A stretch of 64,000 nt of DNA from Sinohyriopsis cumingii (GCA_028554795.2 CM068831.1:58961180-59025179); one strand, 5' to 3'; counted from the first letter of the stretch, positions 13,671 through 25,307 are shown. Numbers and translations: made by a program. The notes: generated by a model from the letters alone, not told the origin.

Positions 13671-14204
13671 GGCATAGCAATAAGAAGATTTTCAAGATGG
13701 CCACTGTGGTGGCTATATTGGATGTGTGCAGGACCATTTTTATATAGCACCAACTAGATATGATAAGTCTTCTGCTGAAAACCCCAGAATTTGACTTTCT
13801 CTTCTGGAAAAGAAGCAATAACAAGATTTTCAATATAGCTTCTGTGGTAGCCATATAGGCTGTCAGATTGGTACACTTTTCATTTAGAACCAACTAGACA
13901 TCATAAGAGGTCTTTTAGTAAAACCCTTTTATTCATAAGATTATCCTTTATAATTTAACAATCATAGATTTTCATGCTGGCTACTGTGGCAGCTCTACTA
14001 GATGTCTAAGCGGAACCAATTTCATACATGACCAACTAATATTGTCTGGTGAAAACCTCATTTTGACATGACTTTCAGATGGTTGCTGTGGCAGCCATAT
14101 TGGATGTCAGATCACCACCATTTTCATTTAGGACCATCTAAACATTGGGATGAAAATGTGTGCATGTTAAGTTTCATGGATATCCTCTAAGCAGATTATT
14201 AGTA

Positions 14205-14457
14205 GTTGTTGTTGTTGTTGTAGGGTTTAATGCCATTTTTCAGCACACGATAGGCTATACATGGTGGCCAGTATTAATGGTGGAGGAAAACCCCGGGAAA
14301 TCCCCGGAAAGAACCACCGACCCTCGAGAAGCTACTGGCAAGCTTTCTCACATACCCACATTGGCCGAATCCAAGACTCGAACCCAGGCAGACAGAGGTG
14401 AGATGGCAGTGATCCGTAACAAAGATCGCTTTAGACCACTCAGCCACTCGGGGCCCC
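14205..14457 (-). mobile_element. SINE family 1 copy, full length
   Basis: Same head, core and (CAA)n tail as the copy at 13420, only about 500 bp away and in the same orientation. ATTAG-type sequence on both sides may be a short or decayed target duplication. It also interrupts the satellite-bearing element. Confidence 0.85.
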
Positions 14458-14839
14458 ATTAGAAGTAGTAGTAACAATCTTGTGCTAATGGATCGACATT
14501 GGACAATGTACAACAGACCACTGGATAAGCTCTTCTAGTCTCTGACAATGGGAGCTAAAAAGGGGGAATTTTCTGAATATATGAGATTTAATTAAGAAAC
14601 AAAAGTTGTGCTTGAAAATATGAGATTTAATTATGAAAAAAGATAGTGCTTGAAAATATAAGCAATTTTGGTAGAATTAGAAAAATTTTCATTGTGATTT
14701 TTTAAAAAGAAATTATTTAGTGCACCTGTGCATTCAAAACAGACCCTGGGATTACATACATATCACAGCCAATTAATTTTATAACTGAAACAAAAGACAC
14801 AAAATACTCAAATACCAACACAACAGTTGGATTCAAAAT

Positions 14840-15345
14840 CTGTAATACTATACTACATTTAAAATACTATACTGAATCTGTAATACTATACTAAATTTGA
14901 AATACTATACTATATCTGTAATACTATACTAAATCTGTAATACTATATCTGTAATACTATACTAAATTTGAAATACTATATCTGTAATACTATACTAAAT
15001 CGGTAATACTATGCTAAATTTGAAATACTATATCTGTAATACTATACTAAATTTGAAATACTATATCTGTAATACTATACTAAATCGGTAATACTATGCT
15101 AAATTTGAAATACTATATCTGTAATACTATACTAAATTTGAAATACTATATCTGTAATACTATACTAAATTTGAAATACTATATCTGTAATGCTATACTA
15201 AATTTGAAATACTATACTATATCTGTAATACTATACTATGCTAAATTTGAAATAAATTCAAATACTATATCTGTAATACTATACTAAATTTGAAATACTA
15301 TACTAAATCTGTAATACCATAAAAAGAACTCAATCTGCAATACCA
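14840..15345. repeat. 33 bp AT-rich tandem array, about 14 copies
   Basis: Unit core ATCTGTAATACTATACTAAA followed by TTTGAAATACTAT, with several half-units. Confidence 0.9.
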
Positions 15346-15789
15346 TAACCATAAAAAGAAACAGGCTGGTTCACAATGTTAACTTTGTGCCTGCTGAGGC
15401 AGAGCAGAAGGGGTGCTATTTACATAAAATTGTTGTACATTTGGAAGGTAATTTTTTTTTTACACCCTGAACCTTCTAACATACATGGACCAAGTTATTT
15501 AGTTCTGATAACACAGTTCTGATGACATGTAGAACTCTGCACCAATGTAAATATTTAGGTAAACAAACTATAAACCAGTCCAGAAACAGGGCACTCAGCT
15601 CAGTATAATGCTAACACTTCATTACGCATCAATTCCAAGTTGCACACGTATAGACCACTCAAATTAAGGCACTGCACATGAACCAACATAATGCAGCAGT
15701 GCTGTTTGTAACCAAATCAGATTTTCTGCTCACTTTTTGTTCCCAACCTAAGTCTGCTTTTGAGAAGTACTTCAACTCCTTCATGTCAT

Positions 15790-16015
15790 CAAACAGCATG
15801 TCATCAGAACTGTGTAGGATTGCATATGCATGCATGTATACATTTGCATTTTTGTAAGCATGCACATTTCCAATACACAGAGCAAGTAAAATGTTTCCTC
15901 AATTCATCCCCTACGTGAGGTTTGAAGACAATGGCTGCAGGTACATCTAAAGGGATGGTATATGCTGATCTTGTAAATATATTTTATCTGAACTTTCAAT
16001 TATCTTTATTACCAT
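15790..16015 (-). repeat. inverted fragment of the same repeat, downstream of RASSF exon C
   Basis: CATACCATCCC/GGGATGGTATATGCTGATCT, ACAATGGCTGCAGGTACATC and GCATATGCATGCATGTATAC match 23640-23830 in reverse complement, with few changes. The minisatellite is absent in this copy. Confidence 0.78.
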
Positions 16016-16484
16016 TTTCAATAAGAACAAATTCTACACCAGTCTTGTGATGCCACTTACAAAAAACTTTTATGAAGAAAAAAAAGGCAAAACCAAGTTG
16101 ATACAATGTTTTATCAACAATATTCAAATTGAACCACAATCAATGCATGTTACTAATGAAGCATTATAAAGTATTTATATTGTAACACTTTATGAACTTG
16201 GCTTCCACTATATCTATCTGATTAACCACTAAATAAATACACATATCAACTTCCACCATCCACTGACACAGGAATGTCAAAAACAAATTTATAATATTAC
16301 ACTAGTCTGTTCAGTAAATTCGGCTTCAATATCTGCATGCCAGCAAAGAAACAAAAAAAAATTATATTAAGTTTCAACTTAGAACTAATGACAAGTTCTA
16401 AGGTAAATGTACAAAAAAATGTTTCATAAACACCATTCTTTCTGATCAGCAAGTTTCACCAAATAAAACAAAACTTTTATGTAT

Positions 16485-16800
16485 GGGACAGTTGATGGAC
16501 ATGAAACTTGAATGTAATGGACAGTTGAGGGACATGAAACTCGTATGTATGGTACAGTTGATGGACATGAAACTCAAATGTAATGGACAGCTGAGGGACA
16601 TGAAACTCGTATGTATGGTGCAGCTGATGGACATGAAATTTGTATTTAAAGGAATTGATGGACATGAAACTCATATGTATGGGACAGTTGATGGACATGA
16701 AACTCACATGTATCGGACAGTTGATGGATATGAAACTCATATGTAATGGACAGTTGATGGACTTGAAACTCATATGTAATGGACAGATGATGGACATGAT
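16485..16800. repeat. 33 bp tandem array, nine to ten copies
   Basis: Unit core GACAGTTGATGGACATGAAA followed by CTCATATGTATGG. Open frames on both strands here are products of the period. Confidence 0.9.
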
Positions 16801-17825
16801 GTAAGTGACCTTCAAACATTTTTGTCCATCATTATTATGAGAAATTAAGTTTGGTGAATACCGATTTCTTAAAGATTAACTGGAAGCCCAATCCATTTAT
16901 AAAAAAGATAACTAGTTCCATGTTATCTTCCATAATCTTAAGCATCAGATATTGATATATATGCCTACATGGAGGTAAATTAGTTCTACATTACTGATGG
17001 TATTTAATAATGATAGATATATAATGGGTAATTTCTGCTATATCAACCCAGCAATCAAGTCCCTGGCCCAAGGGCAGTCCATACCCAGTGATAATGCCTG
17101 CTCCTACCATATGTACTCTCGAATAGGTCAAACCCAAGTGCAAACAATGAAGACCCTAATATGGTGTCATGTGGTCTATGGCACTTGCCTTTACAGATCA
17201 TCATGATGTCACCTCTGTCTGTATAGGTTTTCATCTCAGGTTTAGCCTGTATGGGTATGTGAGAAAGCTTTCCAGTAGCTTACAGTTATATTTCATGGTT
17301 CTTCCTCCACCAGATATACTGGCTGTCATGAACAGAAAAATGGCATTAAACTATGACAATAAAATCCTTTTCACCTATCTCCTCAAACAGTTCAAACTGC
17401 TAACTTGTTGTCAAATGGTCTTTCCTGGCACAGGTACAGAGGTTCCAATCTTCCAGATGATTTCGAGAAAATATTATGACTGCAAATTATGACACAGATG
17501 ACAATATTATGCTGTTTTTTAAAGAGGGGTTACCACTGCAGATTACACCAAATTTTGGCTCCTCTGCTACAATGCCAAAAATGTGCATTCCTGAAGTTAA
17601 ATGGAATGCATCATGTCTGTGTTGTCAGATAAAATAATGATATACAAATTATGTATGCTTTTGTAAAAAAGCAGTCTTTATCCAATTTTCAGGATGTAGT
17701 CAGATAGATGCAGCACTGGTTAACATTTGCAATGCCAACTGAAAACAAGTTACTCCCCTGAGTGTTCTTCAGGGAAGTGGTCTCTCATTTAGATTTTCTA
17801 TTTTATATATTTAACTATGACTTAC
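16801..17825 (-). other. RASSF intron downstream of exon C, SINE only
   Basis: The family 1 SINE at 17160 is the only feature. No exon for the rest of the RA domain was found here or further toward position 1. Confidence 0.55.
17160..17365 (+). mobile_element. SINE family 1 copy, degenerate, 3' of the RASSF exons
   Basis: Readable landmarks are CACCTCTGTCTGTATAGGTT, GTATGTGAGAAAGCTTTCCA, GGTTCTTCCTCCACC and the tail ATGGCATTAAAC. It lies just downstream of exon C, in the opposite orientation to the gene. Confidence 0.75.
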
Positions 17826-18022
17826 CTTAAGACATGTATAGATTTGACTGTATCTCTGGGCATGTAGAATGAAATATTTTGCGTGTTCTGTTCAACAATG
17901 TGCTCTCGCGTCAAAATTTCATAGATTGAAGGAGGGCGTGCCCCTAATGACATGTTAATGGGTCGTACAAGGTTCAACGTCACCTTTAAAAACCCTTGGA
18001 ATGCTTCACCTGAGGGATCCTT
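17826..18022 (-). CDS. RASSF1/5-like gene, internal exon C (start of Ras-association domain)
   Basis: Seen: acceptor TTTCATTTGCAG ends at 18023 and donor AAG|GTAAGT follows 17826. The 197 nt exon reads 65 codons plus two bases, starting KDPSGEAFQGFLKVTLNLVRP and ending SFYMPRDTVKSIHVL. Family knowledge: RASSF1 reads GFIKVQLKLVRP and SFYLPKDAVKHLHVLS at the start of its RA domain, so this is the ubiquitin-fold segment contributing the first beta strands that contact Ras-type GTPases. The middle (ARPPSIYEILTREHIVEQN) matches the RASSF PPS linker in position only. The next exon should supply the rest of the RA domain (a VIEALLKKF-like helix) and then the SARAH domain. I searched the 17.8 kb downstream by eye and found neither, so the gene is partial in this window. 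Confidence 0.88.
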
Positions 18023-18358
18023 CTGCAAATGAAAGGGATTATCTTTGTATTCTCATAGTAAGCACACGCCAATCATACAAATAACGAAAAAAATTACTTC
18101 TGATGAAACCTTCCACCCAACCAATATCATTTTAATCGTTCTTATGAAACAATATCACTTATTTATATTAATCCAACAGCACTAACTATGATACATTTTT
18201 TACTGTCAAATAGGATAAATACAAGAATGAAAGCTCGACTGAATTAAGTTTGTTGTGGGTATTTACTGTTCAAATAAAACCACGTTTAATTCCAAAATTA
18301 AAAATGGCCTAATATTTGCAACTAATGTCCTTATACTCAAATTCAAAATGTAACTTAC

Positions 18359-18511
18359 AAGAGCAAAATTTGCTCCAGGAACTATTTTGTTGAACTCGGT
18401 TATTCGTTTCTTGAGCTCCTCTCTGTTAAGTGTGGCTTGACTAGGTTTTGGAGGCAGTTTCTCCTCAGGTATAGTTCCTGACCGATACCCACTGTCTGTT
18501 TCATCTTTCTC
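18359..18511 (-). CDS. RASSF1/5-like gene, internal exon B (linker to RA domain)
   Basis: Seen: acceptor TTGCATTTCAG ends at 18512 and a near-perfect donor CTT|GTAAGT follows 18359. The exon is 153 nt, exactly 51 codons, phase 0 at both ends, so it joins exon A and exon C without a frame change. The peptide starts EKDETDSGYRSGTIPEEK, has a proline-rich PPKP step, then a basic/acidic helix (NREELKKRITEFNKIVPG). Family knowledge: RASSF1 has a similar short helix (EIEQKIKEYNAQI) just before its RA domain. Because the exon is a multiple of three it could be skipped without a frameshift; whether it is skipped cannot be told from sequence. The intron separating it from exon A is about 2.4 kb and holds repeats; the one to exon C is only 336 bp. 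Confidence 0.85.
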
Positions 18512-18849
18512 CTGAAATGCAACCAACAAACAAAAATTCATAAATCTAGTCTCAACAACAAGTTCTGACCCTGACTTCTAACCTTTGGCCTATCAAGGAA
18601 CAGGAATTTTCTGTCGAACCTTTGACCTCTGGCCAATAAAGAGAGAGAAGTCTTCATTCATACAATGAATTCATTTGCTAAATTATATGATGATCCACTC
18701 CTGTCTGTGTTTGTTCAAGCAGCCATTTCAACATCTGTAATGAAAATCTGACATCAAAGGAATAGACAAGTCAATGACTGAGCTGGTGACCAATATTTCT
18801 TGCCTTTTGGGATTATGTTCCTGGCCAGAGGTGAGAGATCGAAAACACC

Positions 18850-19325
18850 GATTACTTCTTTGAGAACTGAATAATTTAATGAAGAATTTTCTTCATTTGG
18901 TTACCTTGCCCGTAGTAGTAGTATTTTAACTCTACAGAGTATTGGTACTTAAAGTACGGAAAATTAAACTGTGCCCCATAACAAGTAATTTATAGTCTAA
19001 AAAGAACTGTTCACGTACTGATCCAAATAACTCTGATTTTCAACAATTTGGTCATTTCATCACATGAAATCTTGTGTGATAAATTCGTTATTTCCAAAGT
19101 TTGATGAGATGTACATGCAGAAACAAGCAGTATCATTTCACAATCCTGATATGGGATAAGAAATTACGATGAGACTGACACAAGATAACAAAATTACTAT
19201 GTGACTGACATGGGATAACTACTATGCAACTGACATGGGATAACAAAATATGTGACTGACATGGGATAACAAACTATGTGACTGACATGGGATAACTACA
19301 ATGTGACTGATATGGGATAACAAAT
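18850..19325 (-). repeat. minisatellite-bearing repeat, inverted copy in RASSF intron A-B
   Basis: 18850-19060 (AACTGTGCCCCATAACAAG) and 19075-19150 (GATGAGATGTACATGCAGAA) match 23870-24030 and 23575-23640 in reverse complement. 19150-19325 is a ~25-30 bp array of GTGACTGACATGGGATAAC, the inverse of the array at 23336-23580. Confidence 0.78.
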
Positions 19326-19667
19326 TAATGTACTACTAAATTGCCCTGTCTAAAATACCAATCCAGCTGGACAATGTTGGTCAGTGTTCAACTGAAATAT
19401 GTGAACCCAATCATTCATTGCACTTCTTTATGTGTGATATTTGATTTATTACTTAATAACAAATATTACCCTTAAATCAACAATGGCATATCAATAAAAA
19501 ATACTGCAAATCACAACTTTTTTAGTCTACAATTTCAGCAAAGTACACAGATTAACAATCTCAGAAATGGGCATATCTTTAAGACAGTCAAACTTTGCAC
19601 GAAGTTTCATTCACCAGCTTGTAAGAAGTCACAAAGTGTTGATATTTCAAAAGTAATTATCACACAC

Positions 19668-19670
<3 letters not shown>

Positions 19671-19713
<43 letters not shown>

Positions 19714-19726
19714 AGAGAAAGAGAGA
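19671..19726. repeat. (AG)n microsatellite in RASSF intron A-B
   Basis: About 20 AG units then interrupted GAAA/GAGA. On the transcribed strand of the gene this is a CT run. Confidence 0.95.
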
Positions 19727-20060
19727 ATTCCTTTGAAATATGGTGGCAAATATTGAATTTGGAAGGTAGGTTCATGTAACTCACACAACAGTTATCCTCC
19801 CTGTACCTTGGCAGTTAGCAGCCAGGAACAGTCCTGAGGATTATTACATTTCATTGCATAATGGCTAAATATAATACTCCACCATAAAAAGTCCAGTGCA
19901 GTCAGCATTTTAATGTAATTTTTACGAAAGTAAAACTTCTGTCTTTTACATGTTTCCAAAAAGGGTAGAAATACTCTAAACAGTTTTGCTAATTGGTATG
20001 GAGAAAAAAAAAACACCAATAACCTTGTGAAAAAGAAATACTGTAAACAACTACCATACA

Positions 20061-20270
20061 TACTCACAAGTCAGGTCCAACTGTAACATGATACAATCCA
20101 TCATCTGCAGTAGCATAATGCACCAGCAGATCAGGGTTTATGCTCTTTGTTTTAATCATTACCCCTAACAAGCAGTATAGACCCAGATCTATGGGTGCAT
20201 TATGCAATGGTAGATCACGGTTTAAGAAATTTGCAGTTGGATATGACTTGTGTGCAAGTATATATGACAT
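20061..20270. mobile_element. fold-back (palindromic) MITE-like element, copy 1, inside a RASSF intron
   Basis: The ends TACTCACAAGTCAGGTCCAA and its near inverse ATATGACTTGTGTGCAAGTA pair. Inside, two smaller hairpins use AGACCCAGATCT / CAGATCAGGGTTTATGC-type arms. Six relatives occur in the window. Confidence 0.7.
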
Positions 20271-20920
20271 ATTTAGTAACTTTATCACATTTTACATCGT
20301 GAACATTCTGCAAAAATCACTGAGCTCTTTGTAAATAATACTCTGAATCGCATACTTGCACAATAAACAACCAATATCAAGAAAATTAGGTCCTCAAATT
20401 TTGTATAACTCTTTTACACTTTGCCTAACTAATTCATATTAATTTCAATCACCAATGCCAAACAATTACTTTTTATATTCTAATGAAAAGCAAAACTGCC
20501 TTCATCTGGAATATTTCATGATAAATAAAGTTTTAACACTGGTATTTAGGTATTACATACTGTATTTACCTGTCTATAATCACACTGAACTGGTAACCAC
20601 ATAGACCAAGATCTGCCTATTATGCACTAATCAGTTATGGTCCACACTGTTCATTTTACTGATTTATAGTAAACAGCACAGATAAGGAGAGCAAGTGAAA
20701 CAACACAAATTATCCACTGTCTATGCTTCTCACAGCTGGGCTTTCATTAAATACAGATGTAAAGACAATCACTGCAGTGAGATACAATTTCCTGCATCAT
20801 CTAAACTGATGATGCGGTACTTTTCAGCATTCCAATACACACACACTACATGATATAATTTGCATACAAGATGTGCATTTCAATTTATGGATGCAGAAGA
20901 CAAATCTGTTGTAAACCTAC

Positions 20921-21093
20921 AGTGGATGGTTCTGATGCCAGCTCTACGGAAGGTGATGAGGTAAACAGTGTCTGCTCCTCGTCAGCAAACAGTTCCATCC
21001 CCTCGTCCACATTGTCTGCCGAATCCTGTGAGATAGACTTGCAATCCAAGGTGACCAATGGCCTGCACTTGTGATGACATGTCAATTGACAAT
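20921..21093 (-). CDS. RASSF1/5-like gene, internal exon A (C-terminal half of C1 zinc finger plus acidic linker)
   Basis: Seen: the minus strand has an acceptor (TTTCATTGCAG) ending at 21094 and a donor ACT|GTAGGT after 20921. The 173 nt exon starts with the last two bases of a codon and ends in phase 0. Its 57 complete codons begin CQLTCHHKCRPLVTLDC, which is the end of a C1 finger (C-X4-H-X2-C-X7-C), followed by an acidic/Ser-Thr-rich linker (DEGMELFADEEQ, SSPSVELASEPST). Family knowledge: RASSF1A and RASSF5 have the same half-finger (CKFTCHYRC in RASSF1A), and RASSF1A has an exon boundary at about this point. The protein would be a Ras-effector scaffold binding Ras-like GTPases and MST/Hippo kinases. 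Odd: the N-terminal half of the finger is not visible upstream in the window. An alternative donor 4 nt downstream (GTAG|GT) would break the phase with exon B. The RASSF1-versus-RASSF5 choice is open. Confidence 0.85.
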
Positions 21094-23257
21094 CTGCAAT
21101 GAAACAAAATTGAATCAGATTATAATCAAAAGCACTTTTTTTTATCTATGATATGACTAATAAGAGAACACAGTTCTCTCCACTTGTTTAGTAACCATGG
21201 ATGCAGACTGAGTGCAATGTGGGCCAACAGGAATTTGAACCCTGAAGCTGGTCGTATTTCCTTCTTGACATATTTATTTTTGTTTAGCATAAATTCATAT
21301 CAGCCTCATTTCTCCTAGTTCTCCTTTTCATCAACATTTTCAAAGTAAGCAATTTTCCAGGAAACTGTACAAGTGATGGCTTTCTTTTCACTCCATTAAA
21401 ATATTACTTTGGACATGTACATTAGTGCCTTACAACAGAAATATTTCCCCAATATTTTTGTTCAGTATGTTTTTTTTGCTGGGGTTGAAAAAAAAAATTG
21501 GTGGATTTTCAAGCACTGTAGAACAAAGGATTGTTAGGAGTGAAGTCAACTCGAAATAAATTTGCCAAATGCTTTGTAATATCTATTTCCCATTCTCTGA
21601 CAAGCATGAAAATAGATACATACTGAGAGCATTGATGCCTTATCTGCCCTGTAACATGGCACCTTTTGAACAACTAGCTGTTATATTTTTTAAAAAAACT
21701 GGAGTGCAGCCTCAGTTCTTTTCTGCCCCTTTCTACTAATCGATACCATCCACAGTCACACCTACAAACCATTAGTTTAACACAGTTATCATATTAAAGG
21801 GGTCACAGTAGAAGCTGGGTCACAACATTCCACAAAAATTTTAATATCCACACTTCCCAGTGATGTCTCAATTTACAAACTTGCAGTAACATTTAGCATT
21901 GTTGTTAACACTGATCATTTAACTTTAGAGAACCCTGAAATTGCTTGCAGCCATATGAAAATCAAATATCAAGTATATCATATTAGTTTACAAAAAATAC
22001 AGTACTTATATATCCTTCATTATAATAGAAACTTTGCTTTCATCTCAAGTATAGTAATGCAGAAGGCAAAATGAAGGATTGATTTTCTACAGGAGTTGGC
22101 GAAGGTGGGCTTGGGGACACAATGAAGTCATTATCTGACTGGTTCCTACGTGATCCATAACTTAATATTAAGTATGGCTTATTTCACACCTACAAAGGGT
22201 TAACTTATGTCATACTAAATACAAGTAGTGTTGCAAACAGCAGCCACAGGACAAAACCTTATTATTTGTTAAGTATTTTACTCGGAAACTGAACCTAATA
22301 ACTAATGGAATTGTTCATTTGCAACCAAACCTACTCAGCGTTCAGTTTCTGCATAACAGATCAGTGCAAAATCACTGATAACAAATTGTTTTGGTCTGGG
22401 TACTCAAATAACTTTTAAGTAAAATAATAGTTTGCACTGTGAAAAGTGATAAATTTGTTGTTTTTTTTCAATCACCTTAGGTAAGGATGTCCACCATAAC
22501 TTTAAATGTAATGAGAAAGAGAGAGAGAGTCAAATGAAGATATTTTTTCAGCAAGTTAAATCTTGAGGAAAAACTCTTGAAAATAGTTTTTTCTTTGTCT
22601 ATATAAAGATTAAACTATTTTCATAACCTCGTGTATCCAACAAATTCTCCATTTGTTAGTTTGACAATGGCTTATTATTGTCCCTCCACTGAACCAAGTC
22701 ATGTTTTTATGCAGGGATATATTTGGGTTCCATTTAGAAATGAGCTTGGTCCAAAAAAATTTTAAATTGACAGTAATTATTATAATTTTTTTACAATGTA
22801 TTATAAATACTGATACAATTTTCTTATCTATCCACATGTATGAATAATAAGCTCTGGCATGTATGTAATAAACATCAGAGTATCAAACTCAACAGACCAC
22901 TCATTGCTTAGATATTATAATGCAATATTTCAACAACAACAAAATGTAAAGAAATAAAAATAGGTCATTTAACAAGGTGCATTTAGTATTCTAACATATC
23001 CTTTCAATATTTTTTTCCGCTATCTTCCCTTCTTTCAGATTTAATTAACAGTGACATTTTGTGAATATCCACAAGCAACACACATGGAAACCCAGTTCTT
23101 ACGCTAATTTGTACTGATTTCAAAGCTCAACACCTGGATGAAGTAACAAGTTTGATGTACAACTGACGCTCAGTTTACCCATAGATGCATTCCTGGGGTT
23201 AGAGCATAAATTGAAAGTAAATTTCCCCCTAAAGATACCTGCAAATTAAATAAGTCT
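21094..23257 (-). other. intron upstream of exon A, no recognised feature
   Basis: Begins with the exon A acceptor. I looked for the first half of the C1 finger (WCDLCG-type) on the minus strand and did not find it. Otherwise AT-rich. Confidence 0.55.
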
Positions 23258-24135
23258 TTGGGCAAATTATATCTCAAGTACTGGTTATTTATGTGTATGT
23301 TTCAAAGAAATAGCATAATAATTCACTGCACTGGTGACATGTCAGTCACATATTAGTTCATTATCACTTGTCAGTCACATAGTAATTTATTATCCCATGT
23401 CAGTCACATTGTAATTTGTTATCCTATGTCAATCATAAATAATTTGTTATCCCATATCAGTCACATAGTAATATGTTATCCCAAGTCAGTAACATATTAA
23501 TCTGTTATCCCATGTCAGTCACATTCTAATTTGTTAACCCATGTCATTCACATAGTAATTTGTTATTCCATGTCAGGATTGTGAAATGACACTGCCTATT
23601 TCTACATGTACATCTCATCAACCTTTGAAAATAACGCAGCATTGAAAGTTCAGATAAAATATATTTACAAGATCAGCATATACCATCCCTTTAGATGTAC
23701 CTGCAGCCATTGTCTTCAAACCTCACATAGGGGATGAATTGAGGAATCATTTTACTTGCTCTGTGTATTGGAAATGTGCATGCTTACAAAAATACAAATG
23801 TATACATGCATGCATATGCAGTCATACAACATTTCATGTGACCAGATGACCTAGTTGTTGAAAATCAGGGTTATTTGGGTCTAGACAGGAGCAGTTCTTT
23901 TTAGACAATAAATCACTAGTTATCGGGCACAGTTTAATTTTACTTACTATAAGTACAGACATTGTAGACTTTAAATATAACTACTATGGGCAAGATGACA
24001 CAATGAAGTAAGATCTTCATTAAATAATTAATAATGGGCAAATTTTATCTCAAGTAAAGATTATAATTCCATAATTTTCAAAGAAATTTCAATGAAAGTA
24101 ATACATATAATAATTCACTGCATTGGTGAGTGACG
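23258..24135 (+). repeat. minisatellite-bearing repeat, long copy with direct-repeat ends
   Basis: Order: an end segment (GGGCAAATTATATCTCAAGT at 23258, ATAATTCACTGCACTGGTGA near 23318), a minisatellite of CCCATGTCAGTCACAT units (23336-23580), a unique block (23580-24030) and the end segment again (GGGCAAATTTTATCTCAAGT about 24037, ATAATTCACTGCATTGGTGA near 24110). Confidence 0.75.
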
Positions 24136-24487
24136 AGATGCACACACATGAGCTGTATACAGTCACAGTGCATGGCATCAGTGATGGCATAAAAATGAAC
24201 ACCATGGTACAAATTGAATGTCATTTTATCAGTATAAATGGCACCAAGATGAAAGCATGGAAATTACATAGTTTAAGGCAGCGTCATTTGTAATGTTTTC
24301 CAATAGCAACCAATTTCATTTTGTGGATATTGTGTCATCATTAAATCTAATGAAACCAACAATGAAAGGGACAAATATAACTCCTGTGTATAAACATAAA
24401 ATGGCAGATGCCTCAGACTTGATTCCTCCATGCAGGAGACTAACTGACCTTTATACAGACCTCAAAAAGTTGTCCAGTACTAAAACT

Positions 24488-24832
24488 TTGAAGCATCTGC
24501 CATGGATGCAAGAGGTCGTGGGTTAAAACACCTGCTGAGTCATACCAAAAACTTATAAAAATGGTACTAGCTGATGCCTCGCTTGGCGCTCAGCATTAAG
24601 AGGTTAGTGTTAGGACTAGTCAGTCTGGTGTCAGGATAATGCGCTTGGATGGGACATGATGTCTGTGGCATGATGCCCCAGTGCAGGACATCACTTTAAA
24701 CTGCCACACTGCAGACATCATAGTGATATGACTGGAAAATTATTAAAACTGCCACACTGCAGACATTGTAGTGATATGACTGAAAAATTGTTAAAACTAT
24801 GTTCAAAATCTGAATCACACACACACACACTA
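24488..24832 (+). mobile_element. SINE family 2 copy with a duplicated 3' segment, ending in (CA)n
   Basis: The body landmarks are all present. The segment CTGCCACACTGCAGACAT through ATGACTGAAAAATT is present twice (about 24697 and 24750). The head is degraded. The copy ends in a short (CA)n run. Confidence 0.78.
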
Positions 24833-25160
24833 AAACTTTGATGAAAATTATCCATTCAGTCCTCCTCTAAAGTGTTAGTTCAGTGTGCCTGAACAACAAT
24901 TTGCTTTGTTTTTTGCTGCAGGTGAGAAGAATATGTCTAAATCCAAGAGGTTTGGGCTATGCAAGTTACCATGGTACAATATACATGGTGCTGAATCCAT
25001 GGGTGGTTTTATACAACTTACTGGGAGTGGACAGTTTTATTGATATACAGCCAGGTCAAATCAAAGTATATGGGGTGGAAATGCTTATATCACTGGACAA
25101 CAAATTTTTACAAAAGTCATGTTACTGAAATAAAATTAGTCAATTCTTATCAATTTTTAT

Positions 25161-25205
25161 GTGCTGAACACGAATATGACAGTCAAATTGCAAAATTGGC
25201 TCTAG
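25161..25205. repeat. left terminal inverted repeat of the transposon
   Basis: Reads TGCTGAACACGAATATGACA and on to ATTGGCTCTAG. It pairs with 27390-27436 in reverse complement, with scattered mismatches and a small indel in the middle. Confidence 0.75.
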
Positions 25206-25307
25206 TTTTTTTGTAATCTGCAAGAAATTAATGTTTACATAACGAAATGCATTCCAATAGTAAAAGGTCAACTGTAATAGCCTACCTATAAAAAATCAAG
25301 TCATTGA

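Larger units (their letters stand above)
13020..14620 (+). repeat. satellite-bearing repeat, copy 2, interrupted by two SINEs
   Basis: Irregular ~115-150 bp units carry AAGATTTTCAAGATGG, GTGGCCATACTGGATGTCAG, ACCATTTTCATTTAGG and ACTAGACATCATAAG landmarks. The 3' module (about 14140-14570, minus the SINE at 14205-14457) includes ACCACTGGATAAGCTCTTCT and matches the 3' module near 55130. Confidence 0.7.

Noticed and set aside
13487..14513. Open frames reading RVAEWSKA... and similar
   Set aside because: They lie in family 1 SINEs; the same peptide appears at each copy. No protein-coding role.
15659..15865. 68-codon minus-strand frame (FDDMKELKYFSKADLG)
   Set aside because: Partly inside the repeat shared with 23640-23830; no domain recognised.
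16446..16815. Repetitive open frames (MSINCPIHMSF-like) on both strands
   Set aside because: Product of the 33 bp array; no start or splice context.
24883..25128. 81-codon plus-strand frame preceded by a plausible acceptor (TTTTTTGCTGCAG)
   Set aside because: No recognisable domain and no partner exon; it ends before the transposon. Worth only a transcript check.
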